Assembly: GCF_002379585.1 (NCBI RefSeq)
Contig: NZ_DFUE01000071.1
Span: forward strand, 38,978 to 102,977
DNA length: 64,000 bases
DNA from: Pseudomonas sp. UBA4194
GTDB taxonomy: Bacteria; Pseudomonadota; Gammaproteobacteria; Pseudomonadales; Pseudomonadaceae
Direction of reading: 5' to 3'
Program-made: the position numbers and the translations under genes
Part shown: in pieces, positions 26,490-35,544 of the stretch
Position numbering within the stretch: the first letter of the stretch is position 1
How the letters are laid out: every line of letters begins with the position of its first letter
Notes under the pieces: generated by a model
Seen by the model: only the letters and a program-made list of their open reading frames with translations
Databases searched by the model: none
What the model was told of the DNA's origin: nothing

Positions 26490-27224
26490 ATGCCCGCACC
26501 GGCATCGAACCACGCCCCTCATCAGGCCCATTGCAAGGATTGCAGCCTGGCCCCGTTGTGCCTTCCCCTGTCCCTGGACCTGGCCGACATGGATGCGCTG
26601 GATAACATCATCAAGCGCGGTCGGCCGCTGAAGAAGGGAGAACTCCTGTTTCACCAGGGCGACAGCTTCGGCGCGGTGTATGCGGTGCGCTCGGGGTCAC
26701 TGAAGACCTTCAGCCTCAATAATGGTGGTGAGGAGCAGATCACCGGTTTCCACCTGCCCAGCGAGTTGCTGGGGCTATCGGGTGTCGACAGCGAGCGCTA
26801 CCCGGTGAGCGCCCAGGCCCAGGAAACCACTTCGGTGTGCGAGATCCCGTTCGACCGCCTCGATGACCTTTCGGTGCAGCTGCCGCAACTGCGTCGGCAG
26901 CTGATGCGGGTGATGAGCCGGGAGATTCGCGACGACCAACAGATGATGCTGCTGCTGTCGAAAAAGACCGCCGATGAACGTGTTGCCACGTTTCTGGTAA
27001 ACCTCTCGACGCGCTTCAGTGCACGAGGCTATTCGGCCAACCAGTTTCGTCTGAGCATGTCGCGCAACGACATCGGGAACTTCCTGGGGCTGGCGGTGGA
27101 AACCGTCTCGCGGGTGTTCACCCGCTTTCAGCAGGGCCAGCTGATCGAGGCTGAAGGCAAGGAAATAAGGATTCTGAATCCGCTGCAGTTGTGCGCCGTG
27201 GCCGGTGGTTCAATGCTCGGTTGA
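26490..27224 (+). CDS. anr: Anaerobic regulator Anr (FNR/CRP family)
   Basis: 244 residues. Cysteines C15, C18, C24 and C117 are the four ligands of an oxygen-sensitive [4Fe-4S] cluster, as in FNR. A cNMP-binding-like beta roll (about 35-150) is followed by a C-terminal helix-turn-helix with the ETVSR recognition motif that reads TTGAT-N4-ATCAA sites. It activates genes for microaerobic respiration and arginine or heme metabolism in pseudomonads. It is followed by apt 64 bp later, the order I recall in P. aeruginosa and P. putida, which supports the assignment to anr rather than to a paralogue. SD-like AAGGA precedes the start. Confidence 0.92.
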   Translation: MPAPASNHAPHQAHCKDCSLAPLCLPLSLDLADMDALDNIIKRGRPLKKGELLFHQGDSFGAVYAVRSGSLKTFSLNNGGEEQITGFHLPSELLGLSGVDSERYPVSAQAQETTSVCEIPFDRLDDLSVQLPQLRRQLMRVMSREIRDDQQMMLLLSKKTADERVATFLVNLSTRFSARGYSANQFRLSMSRNDIGNFLGLAVETVSRVFTRFQQGQLIEAEGKEIRILNPLQLCAVAGGSMLG

Positions 27225-27288
27225 TTCAGCGGCAGCTCGCAGGTGGGTATACTGCCCGCCATCCCTGCCCTGCCAGAGCTACTTCTCC

Positions 27289-27837
27289 ATGATTTTCGAT
27301 GAATTCAGTTTCAAGTCCCTGATCCGTCCGGTGGTGGACTTCCCCAAGCCCGGTGTGGTGTTTCGCGACATCACTCCGCTGTTCCAGTCGCCCAAGGCCA
27401 TGCGCCTGGTGGTGGACAGCTTCGTACACCGCTACATCGAAGCTGACTTCACCCACATCGGCGCCATGGACGCCCGGGGCTTTCTGATCGGCTCGGTGGT
27501 GGCCCATGAGCTGAACAAGCCGCTGATTCTGTTCCGCAAGCAGGGCAAGCTGCCCGCCGATGTACTCAGCGAGGGCTACCAGACCGAATACGGCGAAGCG
27601 TTTCTGGAGGTGCATGCCGACAGCCTTTGCGAAGGCGACTCGTTGGTGCTGTTCGATGACCTGATCGCCACCGGCGGCACCCTGATCGCCGCAGCCAACC
27701 TGGTCAAGCGTATGGGCGCCAAGGTGTACGAAGCGGCTGCCATCATCGACCTTCCCGAACTGCAAGGCTCGCAACGCCTGGAAGACGCCGGCGTACCGAC
27801 GTTCTGCCTGACTCGGTTCGCCCTGAACGAGCGCTGA
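27289..27837 (+). CDS. apt: Adenine phosphoribosyltransferase
   Basis: 182 residues. The PRPP-binding motif VLFDDLIATGGT is at 120-131, and the N-terminal FPKPGVVFRDITPLF is the family signature. The enzyme joins adenine and PRPP to AMP in purine salvage in the cytoplasm. The frame is open from 27205; the ATG at 27289 starts the family-typical N-terminus. Located after anr, in the same direction. Confidence 0.96.
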   Translation: MIFDEFSFKSLIRPVVDFPKPGVVFRDITPLFQSPKAMRLVVDSFVHRYIEADFTHIGAMDARGFLIGSVVAHELNKPLILFRKQGKLPADVLSEGYQTEYGEAFLEVHADSLCEGDSLVLFDDLIATGGTLIAAANLVKRMGAKVYEAAAIIDLPELQGSQRLEDAGVPTFCLTRFALNER

Positions 27838-27929
27838 TTGCCGCGACGGCGGGTCGCACGTCGATGGATGCAGTCGCCGAGGGTATGGTGTGGTCCAAAG
27901 CCACAGCATTCATCACATTTGGAGACAGC

Positions 27930-28991
27930 ATGAGCCATTCAGCATTGGTTGTCGGTGCCAGCGGCATCGTCGGCAGCGCCACTTCCCGCTTGCTGGTCGA
28001 ACAGGGCTGGCAGGTTGCGGGCCTGGCCCGCAAGCCGCTGCAGACCGAGGGTGTCACCTCGATCCAGGCTGACCTGCAGGACCCGGCCTCCCTGGCCCAG
28101 GCCCTGGCCGATCTCAAGCCAACCCACGTGTTCCTCAGCACCTGGTCGCGCCAGGCCACCGAGGCGGAGAACATTCGTGTCAATGCCGCCATGGTGCGCA
28201 ACGTACTGGACGCCCTGCGCGGCGCCGGCAGCGTGCAGCATGTGGCGCTGGTCACGGGTCTGAAGCATTACCTGGGTCCGTTCGAGAACTACGGCAAGGG
28301 CAGCCTGCCGCAAACCCCGTTCCGTGAAGAACAAGGCCGTCTGGACGTGGAGAATTTCTATTACGCCCAGGAGGACGAGGTGTTCGCCGCCGCCAAGCGC
28401 GACGGTTTCACCTGGAGCGTGCACCGTCCGCACACCATTACCGGTGTCGCGGTGGGCAACGCGATGAACATGGCGACCACCCTGGCGGTGTACGCCTCGA
28501 TCTGCAAGGCCACAGGCCGCCCCTTTGTTTTCCCAGGCTCGCGAGTGCAGTGGGACAGCCTGACGGACATGACCGATGCCCGCGTGCTGGCCAAACAAAT
28601 GCTGTGGGCCAGCACCACGCCGGAAGCCGCCGACCAGGCGTTCAACGTCACCAATGGCGACGTATTTCGGTGGAGCTGGATGTGGCAGCAAATCGCCCAA
28701 TGGTTCGACATCGAAGCCGCCGCGTTCCCAGAGCAACCCAGCCCCTTGGCCGAGCAGATGGCCGACGATGCCGCGGTTTGGAAAACGCTCGTCGAACAGC
28801 ACGGGTTGCAGGAAGCCGACATCGATCGGCTGGTATCGCCATGGCACACTGACGCCGATCTGGGACGGCCGATCGAAGTGGTTACCGACGTATCAAAGAG
28901 CCGCCGCTTCGGTTTCAAGGAGTTCCAGGCCAGCGATCAAGCTTTCTTCGACGTGTTCCAGCAATTGCGTGACGAGCGCCTGATTCCCTGA
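27930..28991 (+). CDS. SDR-superfamily reductase, PRISE (progesterone 5-beta-reductase/iridoid synthase-like)
   Basis: 353-residue extended SDR with the Rossmann motif VGASGIVGSA at 7-16. The late stretch AFNVTNGDVFRWSWMWQQIAQWF is characteristic of the PRISE group, whose members reduce activated C=C bonds of enones with NADPH. GGAG lies 5 bases before the ATG at 27930. A strong intrinsic terminator follows. The physiological substrate in bacteria is not known; it may be a small enone or aldehyde. Confidence 0.85.
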   Translation: MSHSALVVGASGIVGSATSRLLVEQGWQVAGLARKPLQTEGVTSIQADLQDPASLAQALADLKPTHVFLSTWSRQATEAENIRVNAAMVRNVLDALRGAGSVQHVALVTGLKHYLGPFENYGKGSLPQTPFREEQGRLDVENFYYAQEDEVFAAAKRDGFTWSVHRPHTITGVAVGNAMNMATTLAVYASICKATGRPFVFPGSRVQWDSLTDMTDARVLAKQMLWASTTPEAADQAFNVTNGDVFRWSWMWQQIAQWFDIEAAAFPEQPSPLAEQMADDAAVWKTLVEQHGLQEADIDRLVSPWHTDADLGRPIEVVTDVSKSRRFGFKEFQASDQAFFDVFQQLRDERLIP

Positions 28992-29003
28992 CCACGCCTG
29001 TTG

Positions 29004-29046
29004 AAGCCCGCAAATCCACCTTGGTGTATTCTTGCGGGCTTTTGCG
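29004..29046 (+). terminator. Intrinsic terminator after the PRISE reductase gene
   Basis: AGCCCGCAA (29005-29013) pairs with TTGCGGGCT (29032-29040) and is followed by TTTT. It sits just after the reductase stop and before the acetyltransferase. Confidence 0.8.
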
Positions 29047-29064
29047 GCTGACCTGGAATCTGCA

Positions 29065-29799
29065 ATGAATGTTCTCAAACGTGCGCTGCTCGACCGTCGC
29101 CTGAAAAAGGCACTGGCCGCCTGCAAGTGTCGGCTCGACAGCGGTACCAAGGGCTTGCGCAGCGATATCGAGCTGACGCTTGAGGAAGGCGCGAAGCTGC
29201 ACGATGTGAAGCTGTTCGCCAAGCGTCTGAAAATCGGTGCGCATACCGACATCATGAGCGGCGCCGAACTGCACGAAGTCGCCTCCATCGGTCGCTATTG
29301 CTCGATTGCCGCCGGCACGGTGCTGGGGCACAGCCGGCAGTCCCATCCGCTGGAGTGGTTATCCACTCACAGCAAATTGTTCGCCATGCGCGCGGCTCAG
29401 GGTGGCGACACCAGCGGGCACTACCGATCCTCCCCCACCACTATTGGTCACGACGTGTGGATTGGCCGCGATGCCATGATCATGGACGGCATCACGCTCG
29501 GCACAGGTGCTGTGGTAGGCGCTCAATCGCTGGTCAATAAAGACGTGCCACCCTACGCCATCGTGGCCGGCACGCCCGCACGTATCATCCGCTATCGCTT
29601 CGAACCAGCGCTGATCGAACGCCTGCTGGCCAGCCAATGGTGGGAACTGCCTGCCGAACGTCTCGCGCAGTTGCCCATGGAACACCCCGAGGCATTGCTC
29701 GCAGCCTTGGCCGACCAGCCACCTGCCGCGCTGGCACCACGCCAGGTCACGGTACAGACCAACCCCTTTCGCATCAGCGACCCAGAACATCAACGCTGA
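29065..29799 (+). CDS. Left-handed beta-helix (hexapeptide) acyltransferase
   Basis: 244 residues. A hexapeptide-repeat region (about 50-180) contains IGRYCSIAAGTVLGHSRQSHPLEW, TTIGHDVWIGRDAMIMDGITLGTGAVVGAQSLVNKDVPPYAIVAGTPARIIRYRF. This is the layout of xenobiotic/Vat-CatB and serine-type O-acetyltransferases with the catalytic histidine in the first loop. It likely acetylates a sugar or surface-polymer component; CatB-like drug acetylation is less likely because the chain is longer, with a basic N-terminal extension and a C-terminal tail after about 205. The start at 29065 is preferred over 29032, which falls in the terminator. Confidence 0.85.
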   Translation: MNVLKRALLDRRLKKALAACKCRLDSGTKGLRSDIELTLEEGAKLHDVKLFAKRLKIGAHTDIMSGAELHEVASIGRYCSIAAGTVLGHSRQSHPLEWLSTHSKLFAMRAAQGGDTSGHYRSSPTTIGHDVWIGRDAMIMDGITLGTGAVVGAQSLVNKDVPPYAIVAGTPARIIRYRFEPALIERLLASQWWELPAERLAQLPMEHPEALLAALADQPPAALAPRQVTVQTNPFRISDPEHQR

Positions 29800-29941
29800 C
29801 ACCCGCTGATTGCCAATGGCCGCTGGAAGGGTTCATGAGCTTATGCCTGACGGCAAGGTCACACGCGTCAGCGACGGCGCGATCAACGCCGAAGTGCTCG
29901 TCCAACTGCTCGGCGGTAACGAGCGGTTCGTCAATAGGCAT
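29774..29941 (-). CDS. Possible small ORF downstream of the MocR gene
   Basis: A 55-codon frame starting MPIDEPLVTAEQLDEHFGVDR overlaps the MocR stop by 11 bp in the same direction. The first half looks like an HTH-type alternation, but there is no convincing SD and the end runs 26 bp into the convergent acetyltransferase gene. No family recognised. It may be only chance. Confidence 0.2.
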   Translation of the reverse strand: MPIDEPLVTAEQLDEHFGVDRAVADACDLAVRHKLMNPSSGHWQSAGVSVDVLGR

Positions 29942-31286
29942 GGTCCGTGATGACCTGCTTGACCCGTAACAGTGCCTCGTTGAGGGCTGGCAGGGGCACC
30001 GATCCGAGCGCCAGGCGGATGGCATGCGGCACAACATCCGCCGCCGCGAAGGGTTCTGCGGTGGACACGGCAACCCCTGCGCGTAACAGCGCCACGGCAA
30101 TCTGATCCGCACGTACCTCCTCAGGCAGCTTGACCCAGAGGAAATAGGACGTTTCATGCCCGATCAGGGACAACCCACCCAGCACCGCTCTGGCCATACT
30201 CTGGCGAGTCCTGGCGTCATCCCGTTTCTGCTCCTCCAACCGCGCCACCGTGCCGTCTTCGATCCAGCCGCACACCATTGCCGTCATGACCCCAGGGGTG
30301 TTCCAGGTGGTGGCTCGGATAGCCCGCTCCAACGCGGGCACCCAGGGAAGTGGCGCCACTACCACGCCGACACGCAGGCCGGTGGCAATGTTCTTCGAGA
30401 ACCCGGAAATGTGCACCGTGGTGTCTGGCGCCAGGGTCACCAGAGGTGCGGCGGGGCTTTCGGCCAAAAACGCGTAGGCAGCGTCTTCGATCAGCAGCAG
30501 ATGATGCGCTCGCGCGATGCTTACCAATCTTTCCCGCCAAGCCAGATCCTGTACCCACCCCATGGGGTTGTGGAGCGTGGGCATGCTGTACACCGCCTTG
30601 ATCCGTCTCTTGCGGCACATCGACTCCAGGGCGTCGAGGTCCGGACCTTGCTCGGTCAATGGGATGGCGAGCAACTCTAGGCGCTGTGCTTCGGCTGCTA
30701 CCTTGAAGCCGGGGTAGGTCAATGCATCTACCGCCACCACATCCCCCGGCTGGAGCAAGGCCATCACTGTGACGGCCAGGCCATGCTGAGCGCCGCTGAC
30801 AATCAACAATTGCTCGGCGGAGACGACCACGCCGTACCTCGCCAGGTCGCTGGCGATACAGGCCCTCTCATGAGGCCGGCCCCCGTGGGGCTGGTAGCGC
30901 AGCAAAGCCTCCAGGTCGCCAGCGTTTGCCAATTGGCGCAGGGCCGCGCGCAGCAATTCGGCCTGCTCGGGTAACGCCGGGTAGTTGAAGCTCAGGTCAA
31001 GCACGCCGGGTGCAGGCGGCTGTTGATCGATGCCCTGCCACAACGGCAGCGATACTTCACGCACGAAGGTTCCGCGACCTGTTTCGCCACTGACCAGCCC
31101 CATGCTTTCAAGCTCGGCGTAGACCCTGGAGGCCGTGGCCAGCGCCAGCCCATGCTCGCTCGCGAGCTGGCGATGGGTGGGGAGGCGGCTGCCCGGCGCC
31201 CATTTCCCCCGGCGGATATCAGCGGCAAAGCTGTCCACTAGCACTTTATAGCGAGCACGCGGCATGAGCGGTTGTATCCATGACAA
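29931..31286 (-). CDS. MocR-family transcriptional regulator (GntR HTH plus aminotransferase-like domain)
   Basis: 451 residues. A winged GntR-type helix-turn-helix (about 10-78, with GSRLPTHRQLASEHGLALATASRVYAELESMGLV) is joined to a fold-type I aminotransferase domain (about 95-445). The lysine for PLP is in HISGFSKNIATGLRVG near residue 300. MocR proteins sense PLP or amino-acid adducts. It is divergent, across 80 bp, from an EamA-type exporter; regulators of this type commonly control such a neighbour. A second in-frame ATG (31265) is an alternative start. Confidence 0.9.
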   Translation of the reverse strand: MSWIQPLMPRARYKVLVDSFAADIRRGKWAPGSRLPTHRQLASEHGLALATASRVYAELESMGLVSGETGRGTFVREVSLPLWQGIDQQPPAPGVLDLSFNYPALPEQAELLRAALRQLANAGDLEALLRYQPHGGRPHERACIASDLARYGVVVSAEQLLIVSGAQHGLAVTVMALLQPGDVVAVDALTYPGFKVAAEAQRLELLAIPLTEQGPDLDALESMCRKRRIKAVYSMPTLHNPMGWVQDLAWRERLVSIARAHHLLLIEDAAYAFLAESPAAPLVTLAPDTTVHISGFSKNIATGLRVGVVVAPLPWVPALERAIRATTWNTPGVMTAMVCGWIEDGTVARLEEQKRDDARTRQSMARAVLGGLSLIGHETSYFLWVKLPEEVRADQIAVALLRAGVAVSTAEPFAAADVVPHAIRLALGSVPLPALNEALLRVKQVITDHAY

Positions 31287-31366
31287 TTTTTTGATTGCAC
31301 TGAAAAGGCGTCCTAGGATGGCCTCCCCGCAGCCGTGAATGCAATGGCTGCAACGTCCTTACCGAG

Positions 31367-32290
31367 ATGATCGCCATGCCGCACAGCACTGAGTTGCCAG
31401 AAACCCCTTTGCGTAAAGCCAGCAGCGGATGGCTGAGCGGGCTGATCGGTGTGGTGATATTCAGCGGCTCTCTGCCGGCTACACGGCTAGCGGTGCTGGA
31501 ATTCGACCCGGTGTTTCTGACGGTGGCCAGGGCCAGCATCGCAGGCAGCGTGGCACTGTGTGTGCTGTGGCTGCTGAAGCAGCCCCGGCCCACGGTCCAG
31601 CAATGGCGACAGCTGGCCGTGGTGGCCCTGGGGGTCGTGCTGGGCTTTCCGCTGCTGACTGCCCTGGCATTGCAATACGTGACTTCGGCGCACTCCATCG
31701 TGTTCATCGGCTTGCTGCCTCTGGCGACGGCCATATTTGCCGTGATGCGCGGAGGCGAACGGCCGCGTCCGGCCTTTTGGGCATGCTCGATCCTTGGCAG
31801 CCTGCTGGTGGCCGGATACGCCGCTGGCCAAGGCTTGGCAGCAGCGCCGTTGGGTGATGGCCTGATGTTGGCGGCCGTTCTCGCCTGCGGGCTGGGGTAC
31901 GCCGAAGGCGCCACGCTGTCCCGGGTGCTGGGCGGCTGGCAGGTGATTTGCTGGGCTTTGCTGCTGTCGCTGCCGGTCATGCTGCCGCTGGCATACCTGC
32001 TGGCGCCGCCTACCTTCGAGGGCATCTCAATGCCGGCGTGGGCCAGCCTCGGTTATGTGTCGTTGTTCAGCATGCTCATCGGCTTTGTGTTCTGGTATCG
32101 CGGGCTCGCCCACGGCGGTGCCGCCGCCGTCGGGCAGTTGCAATTGCTGCAGCCTTTCTTTGGGCTGACGCTGGCGGCAGTGTTTCTCCATGAGCAGGTC
32201 AGCATGGGCATGCTGCTGGTGTGCGCCGCTGTCATCCTTTGCGTGGCAGGCGCGCGCCGCAGTGCTACCGCGGTCCCCGGGCGATCCTGA
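31367..32290 (+). CDS. EamA/DMT-family transporter
   Basis: 307 residues with ten hydrophobic segments and two EamA repeats (about 20-145 and 160-295; the second includes GFVFWYRGLAHGGAAAVGQLQLLQPFFGLTLAAVFLHE). Such carriers export amino acids or related metabolites. It is divergent from the MocR regulator, which probably controls it in response to the exported compound. The start could also be the second ATG three codons later. Confidence 0.87.
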   Translation: MIAMPHSTELPETPLRKASSGWLSGLIGVVIFSGSLPATRLAVLEFDPVFLTVARASIAGSVALCVLWLLKQPRPTVQQWRQLAVVALGVVLGFPLLTALALQYVTSAHSIVFIGLLPLATAIFAVMRGGERPRPAFWACSILGSLLVAGYAAGQGLAAAPLGDGLMLAAVLACGLGYAEGATLSRVLGGWQVICWALLLSLPVMLPLAYLLAPPTFEGISMPAWASLGYVSLFSMLIGFVFWYRGLAHGGAAAVGQLQLLQPFFGLTLAAVFLHEQVSMGMLLVCAAVILCVAGARRSATAVPGRS

Positions 32291-32327
32291 GGTGGGTTTC
32301 CCTCGCCCGCCGCATCGACTACCATGC

Positions 32328-32494
32328 GCTCGCCGGTCCCGAAGGGGATCAATAGGGAATCCGCGATGCTGGCACAGCATCAACCGGAACTGCCCCCGCA
32401 ACTGTAGGTGCCGAACCTGTTCCACGCATGCCACTGGGTCGCCCCGGGAAGGCAGGAAGCAGGTGATGAAGCATCAGTCAGGAGACCTGCCGGC
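32328..32494 (+). ncRNA. Cobalamin riboswitch
   Basis: The conserved cores of the B12 element appear in order: AATAGGGAA, GGAACTGCCCCCGCAACTGT (about 32385-32404), GCCACTGGGTC (about 32430), CCGGGAAGGC (32445-32454) and the B12 box AGTCAGGAGACCTGCC (32476-32491). It precedes the corrinoid ABC transporter genes on the same strand. Adenosylcobalamin binding is expected to lower their expression. Confidence 0.95.
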
Positions 32495-32648
32495 CACGTA
32501 GATCAACCAACCGGCGGGGTGTCCGGAGGGCATCCTGCCGTGGCGCACGTTTCTTGCGCGGCCTTGCTTCGTGCCTTGATGGCCGCGCCTGTCGATGTTT
32601 CCCCAGCTTGCAGCCCCAGCCCCGTATGTTCCTGACGGAGATTGCGCC

Positions 32649-33662
32649 ATGCTGCTGCCCCGCTTTGCCCTGTTGTTCGCCAGCCTCGGGCTGTCCTCGC
32701 TGGCCTGCGCCAGCCCCACCCAATACCCGCTCACCGTGGAAAACTGCGGCGTACCGCTGACCTTTCAACACGCCCCGACGCGTGCGGTGACCATTGGCCA
32801 GGCAGGCACCGAGATGCTCTTCGCCCTGGGGCTGGGCGACAAGCTGGTGGGCACATCGCTGTGGTTCAATGCGCCGTTGGAACGCGACAAGGCGCAGAAC
32901 GCCAGGATCGAGCGACTGGCGGACAACGAACCGAGTTTCGAAGCGGTGATCGGCAAGCGGCCCGAACTGGTCGCGGTGCAGTTGGAGTGGATGGTGGGGC
33001 CTCAGGGCGCAGTGGGTACCCGCGAGCAGTTCCATGAGCTGAACATTCCCACCTACCTGATGCCATCGGATTGCGAAGGCAAAGACAACCTGGTGGGCGC
33101 CGACGGTACTCGCCTGCAGCCATTCCTGATCGACACGCTGTACAAGAGCGTGAGCCAACTGGCGCGGATCTTCGACGTCGAGGACCGAGGCGAGCAGCTC
33201 AACGCCAGCCTCAAGGCGCGCCTGGCCAAGGTCAGCGCTCCGGCGACCAATGCCACGCGGCAACAGACCAGCGCGCTGTTCTGGTTCTCCAGTGCCGACT
33301 TGCAGGCCGATCCTTATGTGGCCGGTCGCAAGGGCATTCCCGACTTCATGCTCAATACCCTGGGTGTGAGTAACGTGGTGCAGTCGGATGAAGAGTGGCC
33401 CACCGTCGGCTGGGAAACCATTGCCCGAGCCAATCCGACCTTTCTGGTGATCGCGCGCATGGACCGTCGCCGCTTCCCCGCCGATGACGTCGACAAGAAG
33501 CTGGCGCTCCTGCGCTCGGACCCTGTGACTCAACACATGGACGCGGTGAAGCACAACCGCATCGTGATCCTCGATGCCGATGCCATGCAGGCCAGCCTGC
33601 GCATGTTCGATGGCCTGGAAACCCTGGCTGCGGCCATCGACAGCGGTGCCCCGGCACAATGA
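32649..33662 (+). CDS. Corrinoid-uptake ABC transporter, periplasmic binding protein (BtuF-like)
   Basis: 337 residues with a signal peptide (about 1-21, LACA-SP) and a FecB/BtuF-fold domain (VTIGQAGTEMLFALGLGDKLVGTSLWF near 45-70, IGKRPELVAVQLEWM near 105). It belongs to the iron-chelate/corrinoid binding family. The cobalamin riboswitch 150 nt upstream points to cobalamin, another corrinoid or cobalt-chelate as ligand. The ATG at 32649 has GGAG 8 bases upstream and starts directly with the signal peptide; the frame is open from 32595. It overlaps the permease gene by 4 bp. Confidence 0.88.
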   Translation: MLLPRFALLFASLGLSSLACASPTQYPLTVENCGVPLTFQHAPTRAVTIGQAGTEMLFALGLGDKLVGTSLWFNAPLERDKAQNARIERLADNEPSFEAVIGKRPELVAVQLEWMVGPQGAVGTREQFHELNIPTYLMPSDCEGKDNLVGADGTRLQPFLIDTLYKSVSQLARIFDVEDRGEQLNASLKARLAKVSAPATNATRQQTSALFWFSSADLQADPYVAGRKGIPDFMLNTLGVSNVVQSDEEWPTVGWETIARANPTFLVIARMDRRRFPADDVDKKLALLRSDPVTQHMDAVKHNRIVILDADAMQASLRMFDGLETLAAAIDSGAPAQ

Positions 33663-34675
33663 CGCAAAGTGTACTGAGGACATTGCTGGCCGCCCTCGCC
33701 CTGCTGGCGGCCATACTGGCCGGAGTGTCCATTGGCGAGACCACGGTGGCGCCCGATGTGGTGCTGCAGGTGCTGGCCAACAAGCTGATGGGCGCCGGCT
33801 ACGTGCTCGACCCCATCGATGAGGGCATCGTCTGGAATTACCGCCTGACCCGCGCCCTGGTAGCCGCGGCGTGTGGTGCCGGACTGGCGCTGTGCGGTGT
33901 GATCCTGCAATCCCTGCTGCGCAATCCGCTGGCTGAGCCCTACCTGTTGGGCATTTCGGCCGGCGCCTCGACCGGTGCGGTGCTGGTGGCCCTGCTGGGC
34001 GTCGGCGCGGGGGCGATATCGCTGTCGGCGGGTGCGTTCATGGGCGCGGTGACGGCCTTTGCGCTGGTGATTCTGCTGGCCCGGGCGAGTGGTCCGTCCA
34101 CCGGCACCGGGCAGATCATTCTGGCCGGCATCGCCGGCTCGCAACTGTTCAACGCGCTGACCGCGTTCTTGATTACCAAATCGGCCAGCGCCGATCAGGC
34201 CCGGGGCATCATGTTCTGGCTGCTGGGCAATCTGGGCGGCGTGCGCTGGCCTTCGGTGTGGCTGGCGGTACCGGTGGCCCTGGCGGGCCTGGTGGTGTGC
34301 CTGTGGCATCGGCGAGCACTGGATGCCTTCGCCTTCGGTGCCGATTCCGCAGCTTCGCTGGGCATCCCGGTACGTAGAGTGCAGTTGGTGCTGGTGGGGT
34401 GCGCGGCCCTGGTCACCGCGGTGGTGGTGTCCATTGTCGGTTCCATCGGCTTCGTCGGGTTGGTGATACCTCATGCCGCGCGGCTGCTGCTGGGCACCCG
34501 TCATGCCCGGCTGCTGCCCGCCAGTGCCCTGGGTGGCGCCTTGTTCCTGATTGCCGCAGACGTGCTTTCGCGCACCTTGATCAAGGGCCAGGTGATTCCC
34601 GTCGGGGTGATCACCGCGCTGGTTGGCGCGCCCGTGTTCGCCTTGATTCTGATCAGCCGCAGGAGCGCGCGATGA
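33659..34675 (+). CDS. Corrinoid-uptake ABC transporter, permease (BtuC-like, FecCD family)
   Basis: 338-residue polytopic permease with the FecCD hallmark LTRALVAAACGAGLALCGVILQSLLRNPLAEPYLLGISAGASTGA (about 60-105) and GFVGLVIPHAARLLLG near 265. It forms the inner-membrane channel for the chelate delivered by the preceding binding protein. Its ATGA start overlaps the upstream stop, and its own end overlaps the ATPase start by 4 bp, so the three genes are translationally coupled under the cobalamin riboswitch. Confidence 0.92.
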   Translation: MTQSVLRTLLAALALLAAILAGVSIGETTVAPDVVLQVLANKLMGAGYVLDPIDEGIVWNYRLTRALVAAACGAGLALCGVILQSLLRNPLAEPYLLGISAGASTGAVLVALLGVGAGAISLSAGAFMGAVTAFALVILLARASGPSTGTGQIILAGIAGSQLFNALTAFLITKSASADQARGIMFWLLGNLGGVRWPSVWLAVPVALAGLVVCLWHRRALDAFAFGADSAASLGIPVRRVQLVLVGCAALVTAVVVSIVGSIGFVGLVIPHAARLLLGTRHARLLPASALGGALFLIAADVLSRTLIKGQVIPVGVITALVGAPVFALILISRRSAR

Positions 34676-35445
34676 ACCCGTCGGCGCACTGCCTGAGCTG
34701 TTCGCAGCTGTCCTTCAAGGTGGGTGATAGCCCGTTGTTGCAGGGCGTTGAACTGGATGTTCGCCAAGGCGAAACCCTGGGCGTTGTCGGCCCCAATGGG
34801 TCGGGAAAATCGACACTGCTGAAATTGCTGGCGGGGCTGCGTGCCCCCAGCGCCGGGGAAGTGCGGCTGCATGGCCAGCGGCTCAAGGACCTGCCACGTC
34901 GGCGCATCGCCCAGCAGATGGCGGTGGTGGAGCAGCAGGCTCATAGCGACGATGCCATTACCGTATTCGACGCCGTGGCCCTGGGGCGCACGCCTTGGCT
35001 GTCGGCATTGAGCCCCTGGTCGGCCGAGGATCAGGCCATCGTCTTGCAGGCGCTAGAGGATGTCGACGCCGGCCACCTGAGCACGCGCTTGTGGCGCAGC
35101 CTGTCCGGTGGCGAGCGCCAGCGGGTGCACATCGCACGTGCCTTGGCCCAGCGGCCGCAGGTGCTACTGCTGGACGAACCGGGCAACCACCTGGACATCC
35201 AGCATCAACTGGCGATCCTGAAACTGGTGCAGGGGCTGCAGGTGACGACCCTCATTGCCCTGCACGACCTGAACCAGGCGCTGAGCTGCGACCGTCTGGC
35301 CATTCTAGAGAAAGGCCGATTGGTAGCGCTGGGTGAGCCATCCACCGTGCTCACGCCCGAGCGGTTGCAGGATACCTTCGGCGTGCAGGCGCATTACCTG
35401 GTCGATCCGTTCGATGGGGCGAAGATTCTGCGCTTTCGTTCGTGA
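34672..35445 (+). CDS. Corrinoid-uptake ABC transporter, ATP-binding protein (BtuD-like)
   Basis: 257 residues: Walker A GPNGSGKST at 40-48, signature LSGGERQRVHIARAL near 142, Walker B VLLLDEP near 165, switch histidine in ALHDLNQAL. It powers the BtuC-like permease. Start at 34672 by 4-bp overlap with the permease; the frame is open further upstream inside that gene. The convergent cobF gene follows after a REP pair. Confidence 0.92.
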   Translation: MNPSAHCLSCSQLSFKVGDSPLLQGVELDVRQGETLGVVGPNGSGKSTLLKLLAGLRAPSAGEVRLHGQRLKDLPRRRIAQQMAVVEQQAHSDDAITVFDAVALGRTPWLSALSPWSAEDQAIVLQALEDVDAGHLSTRLWRSLSGGERQRVHIARALAQRPQVLLLDEPGNHLDIQHQLAILKLVQGLQVTTLIALHDLNQALSCDRLAILEKGRLVALGEPSTVLTPERLQDTFGVQAHYLVDPFDGAKILRFRS

Positions 35446-35452
35446 ACCTGCT

Positions 35453-35530
35453 CGGGCCCCATCGCGGGTAGAACCCGCTCCCACACAAACAGCAATACCT
35501 GTGGGAGCGGGTTCTGCCTGCTCCCACAAC
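35453..35530. repeat. REP-like pair (family B) between convergent genes
   Basis: A family-B element (CCCATCGCGGGTAGAACCCG region, 35454-35485) faces an inverted, right-truncated copy (TGTGGGAGCGGGTTCTGCCT, 35500-35519). It separates the ATPase gene from convergent cobF. Confidence 0.8.
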
Positions 35531-35544
35531 CACGGGGCGCTCGT

